Shown in pieces: positions 21,240 to 30,650 of a stretch of DNA of 64,000 nucleotides; positions within the stretch are counted from its first letter, which is position 1, and each line of letters begins with the position of its first letter. Below the pieces are notes generated by a model, which was not told where the DNA came from, ran no database searches, and worked only from the letters and a program-made list of their open reading frames with translations. The stretch spans positions 219,500,996-219,564,995 of the forward strand of contig JASDDO010000024.1 of assembly GCA_030015575.1 (NCBI GenBank), written 5' to 3'. The position numbers and the translations under genes were made by a program. The DNA comes from Agapanthus africanus (Eukaryota; Streptophyta; Magnoliopsida; Asparagales; Amaryllidaceae).

Positions 21240-23914
21240 TCGTGTTTCGCGAACAAAATCGCGATTCGCTATGGTTGCCCTTGGATTCGAGGTACTAAAA
21301 TCTGGTGTCTTGCTCCTGTGTAGAAGAAAAAAATTGATGGCTTCCAACTACACAACATGCAACAGCAACACCCGCTCCACCCCAGTCGGAGGAGTGACCT
21401 ACGGGCCCAACACGGCCTCTATCTTTTCAATGCCGGTAGGGCAAGTAACACAAGCCACTACTGGACTATTCTTCGGGACCATGTTCACACTGGTGAGTTT
21501 CGGTGCCTCAGCGCCGTAAGAGAAAGCTCCCAAGAGGTCGGTCTTCGATCGAATGGCGACTACAACGGACCCTCTCAACGGACCGTCCAAAGTCGATGTC
21601 TCAATATTCAACGGGCTGGGCAAGAACCCAAACGGGCCCGCAAAGAGGCTCGTGATACCCAAAGGGGTTGCCCCAAAATGGATAGCTCGCCAACTTCTGC
21701 TATGGGCGAATCCGTCAAAAGTGCTTCCTCTACTAGAAAGTCGGTATTTGAATGATTGGCCGACCCTCCTCAAACCCTGCTAAGGACGTCAGTCTTCAAC
21801 AGGTTGATGCCAACAACAGCCCCTCAGAAAAGCCGAGGGCATGAAGAAGCCGCATCCAAATCAGAGGCGGTCCCGTTTGCAAGACACGCTTGACGTCGCC
21901 ACTGGCTCCGAGTGAGAAAAGGTAGGGGCAACTCCCTCTATGGACTTACCCCACCAGTTCCAATGGTGGAAGTTGACGATGCTGTTCCAACTGGGAACAG
22001 TTTTGATCTGCTCAGGAAGGTATGCAAGAACTCTCTAACGGTGGTGCTAAAAAAATCGCCCCCGCCTGTAGAGGTCATTGTTCAGGCAGAACCGGAGCGC
22101 CCCCATCAATGTCTCTCCTCCTAAATTCTTAGAGTCTGGAGGAAATTCTTGGACTCTGCGATCAACAAAGACTACTCTCGTCGACCGAAGAAATCGAATG
22201 CTCGGCAAGAAAAAGACCATCCCTCCGTAATACGGTGAGGGACTTCATCTACACAGGTGTCTGTCATAACGACTCCTTCAACTTCGACCTCCTACAAAAG
22301 GATGAGGCCGGAGAAAATCCCATCACCGGCGGCAAACTCCAAAGGAGACGGACCCAAACTCCCCAAGGCTGGGGGCATGATCGTGCATACGGTCTACATG
22401 GCTCCTGGGAAAGAAGAAAGCCATGCTTCCGTAGGTCATCGACCGTAAACTCGGTCGCCGACAAAAGCTCAGGAGCAACAACAAAAGATCCAAGAAATAC
22501 TGACCAAAATGGCAGCATTTACCGGGCTGAAAGAAAGCCCGGACATAGCAACCGAACAGCGCCAAGAGCAGGAGACAGATACAGAGTTCCTGTGAAGGGT
22601 GCTTGAAAGAAAAGATAAGGAAGCCGCTGAACAAGCCGCTAACATAAAGCAGATGGCGCTCGTGTTTCAGGATATGATTAGAATGATGATCTAGCCAGAA
22701 CCCCCAGCCGAGGATCCGCCGATAATCATCGAGGATGACAGAGGGAAAACATCAAACTCTCTTCCGGCTTTATCGGGAGCCAAAGAGGAAACAATCTCCA
22801 AGGCTGCTCTTGATGATTATATCGCTCAAAAATACGAACTCATCAAGCTAATGAAGCCGCATGCCAAATCGTCAGAACTGGGCGACCGTATCTTGGCTGG
22901 TATGACCAGATTAAGTACCCGCCTGGATATATGATCCCTAAGTTCCACGTATACAAGAAGACATGCAACCCACACTAGCACGTCGTGCAGTTCAGAGATC
23001 TGTGCGGCAATACTGGAGGCGATGACAAACCGTTGCTTCGCCAGTTCATTGGCAGCCTGTCAGAGACGGCCTTTGAATGGTACTCGGAGCTCCCAATTGA
23101 CTCCGTGGGAACTTTCACAGAGATGGAACCGCTGTTCACACAGCGGTTCGCCAGCGCAAGCAAGCACATCCTGATCACGGCATTAATCAATGCCAGGGTA
23201 AAGGCAGGAGACACCTGGGTCCAATATGCGATCCGGTGGCGGAACCTATGGTCAAAGTGCGAACAACGCATCGAAGAATCCTCCGCCGTGGGCATTTTCA
23301 TCGGGACCCTTGATACTTAGATGACTGTATCCCAGTTCATGACGTTCTTCAAACCAACAAGGCTCTGATAGATAAACTGGCCCAAATGGACCAGATGGGC
23401 TACGGGCCTTCCTCCTCAAATAAGGACCCTCAAAATGCCAATGCTAAAGGGAAAGCGGCCTTCGTAGCCAACACTCAACAACAACCGAGTGGCCCAAAAC
23501 CGGCTGCTCGCCAAAACAACGCCCGTCCACGTCTATCCCTGGAAGAAAGGCTAGGACACGCTTACTCGTTTCCCCGCGACAAGACGAGGATATTATTTGA
23601 GTTAGCAGTGTGCAACAAACTCATCACATTGTCAGACCCACGGCGTCCACCGCAACCCGGCGACGTCAACAACCCCAACCACTGCTCCTATCACAGAATG
23701 GTGAGCCACCCAATTGAGGATTGCTACGTCTTCAAGAACCGGATCGAGGACCAGTATCAACAGGGGAAGTTCGCGCTGTCTGAGAACTGGAGGGTGAACC
23801 CACCACAGAAGCACACTCCCAAAAAGATGGACGCGCCGGGGGCATCATACTCGCTCGTGGAAGAAACTCCATGGAAAGTCGTTTTTTTAGTTAAAACCAA
23901 AAGAATGCTGAAGG
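21240..23914 (+). pseudogene. gag: Tat element E: gag (no pol present)
   Basis: A plus-strand gag in the same order as element C: N-terminal words SVFDR/SIFNGL (21500-21770), basic and proline-rich region (21890-22120, SFDLLRKVCKNSLTVVLKKS), coiled-coil-like part (22480-22680), capsid domain (22920-23300; FRDLCGNTGGDDKPLLRQF, EWYSELPIDSVGTFTEME, ITALINARVKAGDTWVQYA), then GYGPSSSNKDPQ, GHAYSFPRDKTRI and CSYHRMVSHPIEDCYVF (C/H cluster), and the tail SYSLVEETPWKVVF. It stops at 23914, where LTR F begins; no protease or polymerase follows. It is a fossil with many breaks and forms the plus-strand arm of the inverted repeat with element C. Confidence 0.8.
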
Positions 23915-23984
23915 TGTTCCCGCCAAAATTTTCGGCCAAGAGTTATTTGTTCCCTTACAAAAAAGGGGGAGAATCCTTAAAAAA

Positions 23985-24245
23985 TAGGCATCACGTGTAA
24001 AACACGTGGGTGCATGTATGCAAAGCATATGAGCGCTGAACATACATCACCAATGGCCAAACAGGCATCACGTGTAAAACACGCGGGCGCTCATATGCAA
24101 AGCATATGAGCGTTGAACATAAATCACCAATGGCCAAACATGCCTCAGGTGTAAAACACGTGAGCGCTCATATGCAAAGTATATAAGCGCTGAACATAAA
24201 CAAGCTAAAACCCACAGCAGGGGTCACGTGTTAAACACATGAGTT
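23985..24245. repeat. About 78-bp tandem array, four units, with CACGTG and TATGC-AAA-GCATA hairpins
   Basis: Units begin near 23985, 24064, 24141 and 24222. Each has a (CAC)GTGTAAAACAC(GTG) inverted repeat and CATATGC-AAA-GCATATG, then AACATAAATCACCAATGGCC. A related array stands at 52139-52375. Confidence 0.8.
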
Positions 24246-24297
24246 CTCTTGCCTCTCACATGCAAAATCCTAATTTAAAATGCTCCTATCAAATTTT

Positions 24298-24735
24298 AGA
24301 ATTAAATTCTATTTTGGGAAATATTTTTTTAATCTTCCTTAAACTAGAAAGATCTTCTCTGTTAAACAGAGGACCCTTGGATCAAAGATCCAGTGGTGAT
24401 CATTTGATAGAATAAAAATCTATCATAGGAAAATATTTTCCTAATCTTATAACAAGAATAAAATTCTATGTTAACAAGATATCCATATTAAGAAAATATA
24501 TTTTTAATCTTGTTAAACTAAAAAGATTTGATAGAATAAAATTCTAATCTTGTTAAAACTAACAATATATTCATAATCTTGCTAAACAAATAAGAAATCT
24601 TCTCTGTTAAACAGAGAGCCTTTGGATTAAAAATCCAACGGTGAATAAAATTCACTGATTGATCTAAAAGATCATTTTGGTTGATTATAAAATCAATCAA
24701 CATCTTTCAATGAGAGATCATCTGAATAAATTGAT
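24298..24735. repeat. Run of short inverted repeats with A or AAA spacers
   Basis: Perfect or near-perfect stems follow each other: AGAATT-A-AATTCT (24298), CTCTGTT-A-AACAGAG (24357), TGGATC-AAA-GATCCA (24378), AGGAAAATATTTTCCT (24427), CTCTGTT-A-AACAGAG (near 24604), TTGGATT-AAA-AATCCAA, GTGAAT-AAA-ATTCAC and TGATCT-AAA-AGATCA (24610-24675). Stems differ; spacers are nearly constant. There is no gene here. Confidence 0.85.
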
Positions 24736-24749
24736 TTTTTTCTTTCTCC

Positions 24750-24757
24750 TATAAATA
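24750..24757 (+). promoter_or_regulatory. TATA box of LTR F
   Basis: TATAAATA after CTCC; the matching site in LTR M is CTCCTA-TAAA-TAGGAG (52841-52856). Purine-rich leader sequence follows. Confidence 0.5.
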
Positions 24758-24853
24758 AGAGTAAAGGGAGAGAGAAACAGAGGCCCCCTATAAACTCCAA
24801 GTTCAAAAAGAGGAGAGACACATAGAGACAGAGGGATGGGAAGAAAAATAGAG

Positions 24854-25136
24854 AGAGAATTTAATTCTCTAAAGAAGAGGAACCCCTCCCAAAAGCTCTC
24901 CCAAAAAAGAGAATTTAATTCTCAAACCAAGAGTTTAACTCTTCTCAAAAGAACTTAGTTCTTCCTCTGGTTAAAATCTGCAGAAGCAGAGCTCCCCACA
25001 AGTTGAGAATTTAATTCTCACCGGGGAGATTCTGTCATGCAGATCCAACATCTAAGGGAAAGAACTGAGTCCAAAAGAGTTTAACTCTTACAAACCATAT
25101 GGGAATTTAATTCCTCTAAAACTAGGGTTTAACCCT
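24854..25136. repeat. Run of short inverted repeats with T spacer
   Basis: AGAGAATT-T-AATTCTCT (24854-24870), GAGAATT-T-AATTCTC (24909), AAGAGTT-T-AACTCTT (24929), AAGAACT-T-AGTTCTT (24949), TGAGAATT-T-AATTCTCA (25004), AAGAGTT-T-AACTCTT (25075), GGAATT-T-AATTCC (25102) and AGGGTT-T-AACCCT (25124) are all perfect. CTCCCC and GGGGAG enclose the 25004 hairpin as an outer stem. Confidence 0.9.
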
Positions 25137-25310
25137 TTAAAAAGAAATTAATCCCTGCAAAGAACAAAGGAGAACTCGATTCCTCAGAACCATAGAAGAA
25201 CAACCTGGTGATGCATATTAGTGTTCAATGTTACACAATAAAAGCTCACGTGTCCCCATGTGAATACCTTTGAGGAACAAAAAAAGGGAAAGACTGAGAT
25301 CTAGTCACGT

Positions 25311-25610
25311 GACCCCTGAGAAGTGCTCAGCACTTATAAAGAGAAAAGGGAATAAACCCTATTTTTTGAGCGCCTCACGTGACCCCACGTGACCCCTGAG
25401 AAGTGCTCAGCACTTATAAAAGAGAAAAATGAATAAACCCTATTTTTGGAGCGTCTCACATGACCCCATGTGACCCCTGAGAAGTGCTAAGCACTTATAA
25501 AAGAGAAAAGAGAATAAACCCTATTTTTAGGACGCCTCACGTGACATCACGTGACCCCTTAATAGTGCTTAGCACTTTTCAAAAGAGAATAAAACAGAGG
25601 CAGCTTTAAG
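25311..25610. repeat. 80- to 81-bp tandem array, four units
   Basis: GACCCCTGAG starts units at 25311, 25391 and 25472, and GACCCCTTAA at 25553. Each unit has the palindrome AGTGCT-N-AGCACT (N is C, C, A or T) and CACGTGA...TCACGTGA words, except unit three, where CACATGACC and CCATGTGACC have changed together. Confidence 0.85.
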
Positions 25611-25712
25611 TCTTTGGGGAGGCCTCACGTGATCCCACGTGACCTAATAGTGCTCAACACTCAGAAAAGAAAAAGGGAACAAATTCAAAGAAGCTGTGCC
25701 ATATCTCAGGCG

Positions 25713-26200
25713 CCTCACGTGACCTCACGTGAGCGCCTCAAACTTTCAGTGTTTAATACTACTTCAAGCACCTCACGTGGCCCCACGTGAGCGCTTCATA
25801 TCTTCAGTGTTTAACACGGCTTCAAACACCTCACGTGACCCCACGTGAGCGCTTCATATCTTCAGTGTTTAACACGGCTTCAAACACCTCACGTGACCCC
25901 ACGTGAGCGCTTTATATCTTCAGTGTTTAACACTGCTTCAAACACCTCACGTGACCCCACGTGAGCACTTCATATCTTCAGTGTTTAACACTGCTTCAAA
26001 CACCTCACGTGACCCCACGTGAGCGCTTCATATCTTCAGTGTTTAACACTACCTCGAGCGCCTCACGTGACCCCACGTGAGCGTTTCAAATCTTCAGTGT
26101 TTAATACTATTTCAAGCGCCTCACGTGACCCCACGTGAGCGCCTCAATTCTCAGTGTTTAACTTCAAGCGCCTCACGTGGGGGCACGTGAGCGCTGAGCA
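25713..26200. repeat. 58-bp tandem array, nine units, paired CACGTG boxes
   Basis: CCTCACGTG starts units at 25713, 25771, 25829, 25887, 25945, 26003, 26061, 26119 and 26171: seven exact 58-bp steps and a last step of 52. Each unit holds CTCACGTG-ACCC-CACGTGAG (8-base arms, 4-base spacer), then GCGCTTCATATCTTCAGTGT. CACGTG is the plant G-box core bound by bHLH and bZIP factors, so the array has 18 potential sites. Confidence 0.9.
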
Positions 26201-26485
26201 TACACTAGTGTTTAACACTACGAGAGGCTAACCTTAGCCCAAATTAGCCAAGTCTCCCAAAGTCAACACCCGAGCTCTAATTATACCCAAGTCTTTCAAA
26301 ATTAATCTCAGATGGTATTCAAAGTGATGTTCATCCCATTTCCCAAATCGGGATATTGGATCAAGGGTACATCTCTTCATACCTCTGATACATGTCATTG
26401 TAATCCTTCAACGTCTTCAGAGAGATGGAGGGTCCTAATAACGAATAATTTTTGGTGCATCCCTAAACGGTGGAACCGAAATCAC

Positions 26486-26850
26486 ACGGACTATGAGGTC
26501 CTTAAACTCATGGACTATGATGTCCTTAAACTTTATGGACTATGAGGTCCTTAAACTCATGGACTATGATGTCCTTAAACTTTACAGACTATGAGGTCTT
26601 TAAACTAGACTATGATGTCTTTAAACTGGACTATGAGGTCCTTAAACTCATGGACTGTGACGTCCTTAAACTCATGTACTATGATGTCCTTAAACTTGAC
26701 AGACTATGATGTCTCTAAACTACCATGGACCGTGAGGTCCTTAAACTCATAGACTATGATGTCTTTAAACTTTACAGTCTATGATGTCTTTAAACTCCAC
26801 GGACTATGACGTCCTTAAACTTATGGACCGCAATGTCCCTAAACTAAACA
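26486..26850. repeat. About 24-bp tandem array (GACTATGA.GTCCTTAAACT)
   Basis: Roughly fifteen imperfect units of ACTATGAGGTCCTTAAACTC type. GGAC and GTCC within each unit can pair (GGAC-TATGAG-GTCC). It is followed by a unique zone (26850-27110) with GATCTTAGTCT and GAGATTAACGATCC words shared with LTR E. Confidence 0.85.
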
Positions 26851-27111
26851 ATAGAGCCCAAATGCTCTTTTGTTGGATCTAAATGATCCTGTTAAGTAGA
26901 CCTTAGTCTAAAAAGTAGACTAACGTATCCTTAACAAACATTTAAGTTAATCTTAATCTCAAACGAGATTAACGATCCTTAAATCAATCCAACTACAGAT
27001 CCCCCAACCAATATTGATTCAAGGGTACATCTCTTCATTCCTCTGATATTTGTCGTTGTAATCCTTCAACGTCTTCAAAGAGGTGATGGGTCCCGACAAC
27101 CAGACATTCCA

Positions 27112-27312
27112 CGGACTCTGGGGTCCTTAAACTCATGGACTATGATGTCCTTAAACTTGACAGACTATGATGACTCTAAACTACCATGGACTGTGAGGTC
27201 CTTAAACTCATAGACTATGATGTCTTTAAACTTTACAGACTATGATGTTTTTAAACTCCACGGACTATGACGTCCTTAAACTTATAGACTGTAAAGTCCC
27301 TAAACTAAAACA
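27112..27312. repeat. Second block of the 24-bp array
   Basis: About eight more units of the same GACTATGATGTCCTTAAACT type. The block 26995-27470 repeats 26330-26990 in outline (CAAGGGTACATCTCTTCAT, array, ATGCTCTTTTGTT, AACGATCCTTAAA), so a segment of roughly 650 bp has been duplicated inside the LTR. Confidence 0.75.
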
Positions 27313-27645
27313 ATAGAGCCCAAATGCTCTTTTGTTAGATATAAATGATCCTGTTAAGTAGATCTTAGTCTAAAATTAGACCAACGTATCCTTAATAAAC
27401 GTTTAAGTTGATCTTGATCTCAATGAGATTAACGATCCTTAAACCCAAACCAAACCCAAATCTAAGAAAATACGGATTTGGACTAATCCACGCCCTACGG
27501 GAGACAACATAAATTAGTCTCCGTATACAATCCACGGGCAACCAAAAAACAAAACAAACACATACGACACGAAGTGACCATCTGGAGAAGGAGAAAGTGG
27601 TTACCGCGAAGCGGTAGCATAATTAGCTGCAGGGGCTTGCGCCTG

Positions 27646-27755
27646 TTGTCGACTACGAAAGTGTGCTAGTTAGTTTTTTCTCTTTTTTTATTTTCTCCTT
27701 CTCTTTTTAATAAAACAGTTCGCTCGAGACGATCGAAAATAAGTTTGGGGGAATT
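27646..27755 (+). mobile_element. Internal stub with polypurine tract before a 'TGATCAG' 3' LTR
   Basis: About 110 bp that match neither flank. It ends AAGTTTGGGGGAATT, a polypurine tract, right before TGATCAG. This is the extreme 3' end of an element whose body is gone. Confidence 0.55.
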
Positions 27756-29535
27756 TGATCAGTCGAAAATACTGCATTTGTAACACAGCAATTTCCCTAT
27801 CATTTGCACTCATTTAGAAGTGTACAGTATTCATATTTCACATATTTGCAAATCAGTCGTTAAATATCAGATTGCATGTGTTAGACTCTAAAACCGGCAC
27901 TATAAAGGAAATTGACTGCATTTCATGGTATCGCATCATTCCTATATTGCGCAACACTTGTTTTGAGAATTTGCAGGAACAAAAGCCAGAGTTATAAAAA
28001 CAGTGCTGAAAAAGACGCCAACTCAAAGGCTAAAGATCTGGTAGCAATACAGAAGGCCAAAGAAAATTCAAAACATCAGGAAAATGCCCAAACATCATCA
28101 TAAACCATCAGAGAAAATACCAAACCCCAAGCCTCCAACATGGCCGCGGAACCGCGGCCGGAGCCAGCTTGCGCCGCGGTTCCGCGGCGGCTCTGCCATG
28201 TCAGCTCTTCGGTTTTGGTGCAAACTTCTTCTCTCAGGGCCCACACTTCAGCAAGACATATCAAATTCCAGAAGATTCCAGAGGCTTCTACCAGATTAGC
28301 AAACTAGGGTTTCTAATGCTTAAATAATCCTAGCTTAAAGCCTAAGCTAAACTCCTAACAAACTCTTTCTAGAAGCCCCTCAACAAACTTTTGGAGGGAA
28401 TTGTAATTTCAAACCTAGACCTAGGGTTTGGGAAGTCTATAAATAGAAGCCTATACCTAGGGTAAAAGTATCGAATTATGCATTCTATCATCTAGAATCT
28501 AAATCCATTCAATCTCTTTACCTCTTTCTTCATCTTCTTCCACAAGTCTAGTGACAAGACTTGTGTGAAACCCTAACCCTAATTCCAATCAAAAGCCAAG
28601 ATCCCGAGTACCAAATCAAGCAAGAAGCCCGTCAACCTATTAGGAACGAAGCCGATCTTCAACGGAGCAAGTGGTCCAAGCCGATCCACGACTCACGGAG
28701 AAAAGCGAAGCCAGAATCGACGATCTAGTTCCTTCCTTTTGTAAATTCAAGAGAGTTGTAACGAAAATTGTCGATAAATAAAGGTGAATTTTCTATATTC
28801 TTGCTTATCTTTTAATTCTTGCATCATGATTAGATCTCAATTTATAGTTGTAGTTCTTGTTGTGATGTATGAGTAATACTCCGCTCGTCGAGGAGTCGAG
28901 ATGATCAATAGAATGATGATGTAACATATCTTAAAACGATTCTTGATTCCTACGAGTTTTGTAAACCCTAGCAAGTTCAAGAATCGACGACCTAGTTTCG
29001 TTGCGATGCTTTCTTGAATGTTATCGCTCGAAATTGGGGAGTTACGATCGTTTCTTGAAATTGCTAGAGGCTAGAATGTGAATAATATCGACGAAAGAAC
29101 AAGGGATAAATGATGAAACCCTAGTTTCACGAGAAAACCCTAACTCTCGTCGATCATCATCGATCCAGTATCAATTCTTCGAAGGACAAGAATACGATAT
29201 CTTGAGATTACATCACATCTATAGATCCGATCGATTCCTACGAGCCTCATTTAGATTCTTGACATTTGGTAGGAAATATCATCGAAACCCTATTCTCGAT
29301 TGTTTATCATTTTCTTGATTCTTGATTAGACTAGTGACACTTAAATCAATCAATAAAATCTTGAATCATATTTTCTTTTCTTTTCGATTAACTTTTCAAT
29401 TCAAACAAATCAAACATAAAAACAAATCGCACAATCCCTGTGGACGATCCGCACTCACTTACGATCTACAACTGACACCGTAGTTGATTGCGGTCAAAAC
29501 AATTCTTTGATTGTGAATTTTATTCATTTTCTAAA
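27756..29535 (+). mobile_element. 3' LTR, 'TGATCAG' family (relative of solo LTR D), right end cut
   Basis: It starts TGATCAGTCGAAAATACTGC and aligns along its length with the minus strand of D, including CTGACACCGTAGT and GATTGCGGTCAA near 29475-29495. The last 100 or so bases of D are not recognisable; sequence of LTR H begins near 29540. No coding sequence. A GC-rich stretch at 28140-28200 (CCGCGGAACCGCGG) is a strong palindrome. Confidence 0.75.
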
Positions 29536-29874
29536 CACACACAAAGAAATGAATAATCAAGAGTCTACATGTGCATAACCCGTAAACCCAAAGGTCACAC
29601 TAAAAACAAACGAGTCCAGGAGGTAGACCAAACGATGAGGGACATGTGGCGGTGAGGCGGACTGGGCCGGCAGGAGGAGTGAATCGGCCGACGCCGCCGG
29701 CCGACTCGGATCCAACTCCGATTTTTCTTCACTCCCCTTGTGTCTTTTGGCCTCCCTATAACCCTTGTTCTATTTATTTTCCCTGCACATTAACAGAGCC
29801 AATTAAAACCCAATTTAAATCTTTTTAATGCATATTTTAATGCATTTTTATCAAACACTGACCTTAATTTTTCC

Positions 29875-29882
29875 TATAAATA
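29875..29882 (+). promoter_or_regulatory. TATA box of LTR H
   Basis: TATAAATA preceded by CC and followed by CCACTCC, as in LTRs B and I. Confidence 0.6.
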
Positions 29883-30575
29883 CCACTCCATTTCACACCC
29901 CTCACTCACAAACTCTGCCCAAACTCTCAAGAAAAATCCCAAGAACTTTTATGCACAAGTGGAGTTAGCGAAGGGCGAACCTTCGACGAACCTCCGACGA
30001 CGACCCTAGGAGCTCCCGGCGACGAAACGACGCACCGGCACATCCTATCACTCCCTCTTCCTCTTCTCCAATCTAAAATCTAGTAAGTCCCTCTTCCCCT
30101 TTCTCTTTTCTAATATAAAAACTTGTATTTTTAAAACCCGACGGAAGTGGAGTTAATCCGACTTCCGATTCGGTTTTTCCCTAAAATCATATTTTTCTTA
30201 AAAACAATAATACCAAACCATCACATCATGATCATTAAATATTAACAAAACATATTGACAAGTTTGATATCAAAAGAATTCCTATTTCACTTTTTATCGC
30301 AATTTTACAGAAAAATACCTTATAGTTTAGTTTCAACATAAAAACATCATTACCCTTTGCAATACAGTTAGAAAACTCATGAGGTAATGACCTTCCTCCT
30401 CACAACACTCATATGTAATATAGCATGATGATCTTTGGGAACATAGTTTTGGGAAAATACATTTTATACAAAACTACCTCCAACTTACAAAAAACCATTT
30501 TCTCCAAGATATGTATTTTTAACAAATCTTTGCAATGTGCCGCTACAACTCATTTCGGGGAACCCGTTCGGTATA

Positions 30576-30650
30576 GTGAGGATTATCGCACATTCTCGGG
30601 CTTAGTAGTACGAGATGCAGACCTCCGCAAGGAGTATACGGTCTCGAAAG
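30576..30650 (+). other. Conserved hairpin-forming block in LTR H
   Basis: GTGAGGATTATCGCAC, then CGAGA...TCTCG outer stem enclosing CTCC-GCAA-GGAG, a perfect 4-bp stem closed by a GCAA (GNRA-type) loop. Confidence 0.5.

Larger units (their letters stand above)
23915..27645 (+). mobile_element. Long Tat-type LTR F (right end cut)
   Basis: It starts TGTTCCCGCCAAAATTTTCG directly after a gag block that continues differently in element C, so this is an element edge. The start matches 63729 (TGTTCTCACCAAAATCTTCG). It ends within GGGGCTTGCGCCTG, which in element E is still 240 bp before the LTR end, so the right end is lost. Order: 78-bp array, AT-rich inverted repeats, TATA box (24750), T-centred inverted repeats, 80-bp array, 58-bp CACGTG array, 24-bp arrays, then the CCCTACGGGAGACAAC end zone. 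It could be the 3' LTR of element E after loss of pol, or a separate insertion; no second target duplication is available to decide. Confidence 0.75.

Noticed and set aside
21399-21773. Minus-strand 124-codon ORF opposite E gag
   Set aside because: Shadow of the gag N-terminus; its mirror at 19033-19425 exists only because C and E share DNA.
25713-26200. CRISPR-like array
   Set aside because: Units are 58-bp tandem repeats without unique spacers, in a plant LTR with no cas genes nearby.
23915-27645. LTR F as a helitron or CACTA terminus
   Set aside because: The TGTTCYC start pairs with the GAGAACA end of LTR E, and the interior matches other Tat LTR parts, so an LTR is the simpler reading.
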